Positions 61,306-64,000 of a stretch of DNA of 64,000 nt are shown one piece after another (the first letter of the stretch is position 1; the number at the start of each line of letters is the position of its first letter). The notes below the pieces were generated by a model. The model searched no databases, was not told the DNA's origin, and was given only the letters and a program-made list of their open reading frames with translations. Source of the stretch: Glossina fuscipes. Lineage: Eukaryota > Arthropoda > Insecta > Diptera > Glossinidae. The translations under genes and the position numbers were made by a program. The stretch is from NCBI RefSeq assembly GCF_014805625.2, contig NW_023998441.1:692510-756509 (forward strand), read 5' to 3'.

Positions 61306-61620
61306 CTTTTATCCTTAAAAAGTCGTTACGTTTCGAAAGTGAATTATTGTCAATTTATTATCGGTTGCCAGGCTTATGCATGTTTGCAATGGCTTAGGGG
61401 TTCATTTGCAATTTGGTCCTGTACCGGTTGTAAGTATGCTCCTATGCTGATAGTGTACATGCTTTTTTGTCTTTTTTTTTTCTTGTTCTTTGTTTTATTA
61501 TGCTTATACTCAATTTTATTGTTAATTAATATAAGTTTTGCATTAAGAGCCAATTGAACTCGACTGTTATTTGTTTAGTTGAGTTTCTAGTATAAGTGGA
61601 ATAAAATAAATAAATAAATA

Positions 61621-62880
61621 AAGCTAACTCAATACTCTCCTGGAATAATATTATTCATGATAAATGCGTAGTTGAATTAAACTTACTTAATTCGATCACC
61701 AACTCAAAAAAAAATCGGTCAAGGTCTTGTCTTCGAATTGCCTGTCTGCAAAAACTTAACCACTTCGTCGAAAATAACTTCAAAATATACGCAACGGATG
61801 GGTCTGTCAATTCGGACATCTCTAGTTTTTCAATTATTGAATACCCAAACTTACTTTTAGGAAAATTCAAAGTTCTACAAGAACTATCATCTGCTTTCAT
61901 TGAACTTCTGGCCATCAGACAAGCAATCCTCCATGCATCTGAAATTAAGCTGAAAAAATTTGTAGTTTTCTCTGACAACAAATCTGCTCTAACTTTAATC
62001 AAGAACAAAGACCCATTCAATATGTATGTCTTCGATATCTACAACCTTTTAAAAGACCCAAACATTGAAAAATGCCACATCATCTGGATCCCAGGTCACT
62101 GCGATTTTAGTATCAATGAAAAAGCTGACTTCCATTCTCGTCAAGCTAGGTTTGATGGTACGGTTTTGTCCATAAACTACCCCACAGCGAAGCTCTTCTG
62201 TTAGTCAAAAAACTTATCGTAAACGAATGGAAAGACGAGTATCATGTTTTAGCTAGAGAAAAAAGTGACCGGATTTTCTACAAAATTTACCCTTTTTTGA
62301 CACCCACACTTCTACCTAAAAGAAAATTTACAACATGGGAATTTAAAGTTCTTCACCGTCTTATGAGTAATCACACTTACGACAAGGTTTACTTTAAAAT
62401 GATCAAAGTTTCCCCCTCTGACATCTGTGAAGATGGCAATATTACTGAGTCTGCCGAGCACCTTATTTTTGAGTGCAGGAGGTTTGACATCCTTAGACAG
62501 TCGTTCAGTATATTTAGCTGGTATAACAATTTGTATGAAACTTTTCATGCTGGTAACTTTAGGCATTTGAAGCAACTGGCTGCCTTTATCAAATCAGCTG
62601 ATTTTTCGTTCTAATTTTGCATTTATAATTTCTATTACAATCACGAATCGCCTATACTTTTTCTTTTGTCGGCATTTCTAGCCGGATTTTGACTGTACAG
62701 TACCAAGTACTGTGACTTATGGGTTGACAGCGGAACAGAGCTTCTCATAGCGAACACTCTGCCACTTCAGTCTACCTATGCTCAAAGTTTTCATCAATCG
62801 CTTTCAACTACGTTTCTGGATTATGGATCTAATATTAATTTAACTGGTCCAATCCATTTCCAAACAAATCAAAAAAAAAA
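61621..62880 (+). mobile_element. 5'-truncated copy of the intronic I-like LINE
   Basis: Matches the last approximately 1.25 kb (37137 down to 35893 on the - strand) of the full-length element in RpI1 intron 12, but in + orientation. RNase H text is clear ([58 protein letters not shown]), followed by the Cys/His tail and the shared 3' UTR ending in a run of A at 62871-62880. At least one frame break lies near 62200. It begins directly after the tail of the Jockey-like LINE and ends directly at the 1.1-kb repeat, with no target-site duplication visible. Confidence 0.9.
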
Positions 62881-62881
62881 A

Positions 62882-63964
62882 TCTCCTCCAATAGGATGGC
62901 TTATATATCCACTTAAACGTGTAGGTGTATAGAAATAAACCCATGCACAGCATTGAGCAAAAACCTGATAAGCTTAGACCAAATTTTACGCTAGTGAACT
63001 TACACCACCACATCAAAACGTTTGGGTTCAATTCTCATAATGCTAACCCCAGTCTGCTTATCACCGTTCATTATAGCATGAGTAATTGTAGCAAGTTAGC
63101 CCCAACACAAAGATGTATTCAAACATGAATTCTCAGTCAAAGAATGCAACAAAACAACGTATACTAAAGATATTAAAAATCATAGTATTTGGAACCTGTG
63201 CTTGGATTACTGAAGTCGTTATTAAATGATCAAATGAAACTGCTACACCTATGATGTAAAACCGGCAGTCACCAGGCAAATTATTATGTTTATTAATTTG
63301 TATTTCAAAGATATTTCGCGAGAGATGTTAAACTTTGCTTTGGCATACTAAAATCTCAAATGCTTCAATTATCCGTTTAGCTTTAGTATTTTGAATCAGC
63401 TGCACATCGTTTATGCAAACAATAAAACACATTGGCAAGGAAATAAACATCAAAACTGAATTATGTACAAGAGTCGTCTTGCCACAACTGCTACAAGTAT
63501 CAGGCCAACAACAAAGCACATAGACCCTCGTTAAGCAGAGTCACCAACGCAAGGACCTTAACGTTTTTGCCAAACAGTTGAATACAAAGGTAAATGCCAA
63601 GCTTATAATTTACAATTGTGTTGTCTTATATCATCTGCCAATTCGAGAGGATTTTCAAAAACTGTTTGATTAATTGTGATTTTTAATAATAATTAATAAG
63701 CGGGCCTGAAATCCACCTTAATCTAGAAGCATCTGAGAGTAATTCAATGAGCTAGTCTGATATCCACTTATTACAATGTTGCTTTAAAGATTCCACCTCA
63801 GTGGTCAATTTAATGTTACGCTCTCTGGTTTCATGTAGTATTTCAGCTACACTCGATTTGCTTTTCACACTTGTTGTCATTCCGCTGCCATCTTCGGTGG
63901 AAAGACTACCAGAGAAATTGGACAAACTACTTCGTTGCAAGGCTGCATATCGTGATAAAGAATT
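62882..63964 (+). repeat. 1.1-kb dispersed repeat, copy B
   Basis: Same orientation and order as 8418-9512. Differences include a 9-bp loss near 63470 and two 3-bp losses inside the coiled-coil-like frame. Its left edge coincides with the end of the truncated I-like LINE, so the original left boundary may have been removed. Similarity stops shortly before the end of the window. Confidence 0.85.
63752..63940 (-). CDS. Possible coiled-coil exon, repeat copy B
   Basis: The copy of the frame at 9297-9491, with SSLSNFSGSL and a charged helix AEILHETRERNIKLTTEVESL. Relative to copy A it lacks two codons in frame. The open frame extends upstream (SLSRYAALQ) towards the window edge. A GTAAT follows the KQH codons and could be a splice donor. 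Function is unknown; it may be a duplicated exon of a host gene or part of a transposon gene. Confidence 0.25.
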   Translation of the reverse strand: MQRSSLSNFSGSLSTEDGSGMTTSVKSKSSVAEILHETRERNIKLTTEVESLKQHCNKWISD

Positions 63965-64000
63965 TAGAATTAATAATGTAATATTTATATTATTTTTTTT

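Larger units (their letters stand above)
57420..61620 (+). mobile_element. Jockey/CR1-group LINE, near full length, broken
   Basis: A + strand LINE of about 4.2 kb without RNase H: ORF1 with a PHD-type finger, ORF2 with endonuclease and reverse transcriptase, a 3' UTR and an (AAAT)n tail ending at about 61620. The 5' boundary is approximate and no target-site duplication was found, partly because another LINE abuts the tail. A region between ORF1 and ORF2 that should encode the first part of the endonuclease is missing. Frameshifts break both ORFs. The last 270 bp recur as an isolated fragment at 17009-17278. Confidence 0.88.

Noticed and set aside
1..64000. CRISPR arrays, tRNA or rRNA genes, bacterial operons
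   Set aside because: No spaced identical repeats, no cloverleaf or rRNA signature words were noticed, and the DNA is clearly nuclear eukaryotic. A tRNAscan run would be the decisive test for tRNA genes.

Overview
The window is AT-rich nuclear DNA of an insect, most likely a higher fly (Diptera). The evidence is a spliced eukaryotic gene with short GT-AG introns, an arthropod-type ZAD zinc-finger relic, and a transposon set typical of flies (I-like and Jockey-like LINEs, mariner, piggyBac, Polinton). I cannot name the species from sequence alone. No bacterial features, CRISPR arrays, rRNA or tRNA genes were seen.

Only one gene looks intact: the largest subunit of RNA polymerase I (RpI1/Polr1A), + strand, 23438-53904. 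It can be assembled into 14 coding exons giving about 1677 residues. The zinc clamp, the NADFDGD catalytic loop, the bridge helix, the trigger loop and the Pol I-specific acidic jaw insert are all visible. Exons 1-12 are compact (about 8 kb), but exons 12, 13 and 14 are separated by introns of about 10.7 and 11.1 kb that have absorbed transposons.

Left flank (1-23 kb): a decayed I-clade LINE (1.7-6.1 kb, - strand); a 41-bp tandem repeat; a 1.1-kb repeat with a near-identical copy at the right edge of the window; a piggyBac transposase relic abutting a Polinton/Maverick remnant (12.5-17 kb) that has a broken protein-primed DNA polymerase B and a broken integrase with a chromodomain; a 3'-end scrap of a Jockey-like LINE; an intron-containing pseudogene of the phosphorylase kinase beta subunit (19.6-21.2 kb); and an old LINE fragment.

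Inside the RpI1 introns: a mariner derivative (intron 7); a ZAD zinc-finger pseudogene and a full-length 5.8-kb I-like LINE with a perfect 15-bp target-site duplication, antisense to the gene (intron 12); and a second mariner derivative of the same family plus a short tandem duplication (intron 13). Right flank (54-64 kb): a third, different mariner derivative 0.2 kb downstream of RpI1; a xyloside xylosyltransferase-like pseudogene; a 4.2-kb Jockey-like LINE whose ORF1 has a PHD-type finger; a 5'-truncated copy of the intronic I-like LINE; and the second copy of the 1.1-kb repeat.

I found no convincing new molecular system. The window is best read as one housekeeping gene embedded in layers of dead mobile elements and dead gene copies. 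The points most worth checking are the three host-gene pseudogenes, the Polinton/piggyBac junction, the shared internal-deletion form of the two mariners, and the duplicated coiled-coil reading frame.
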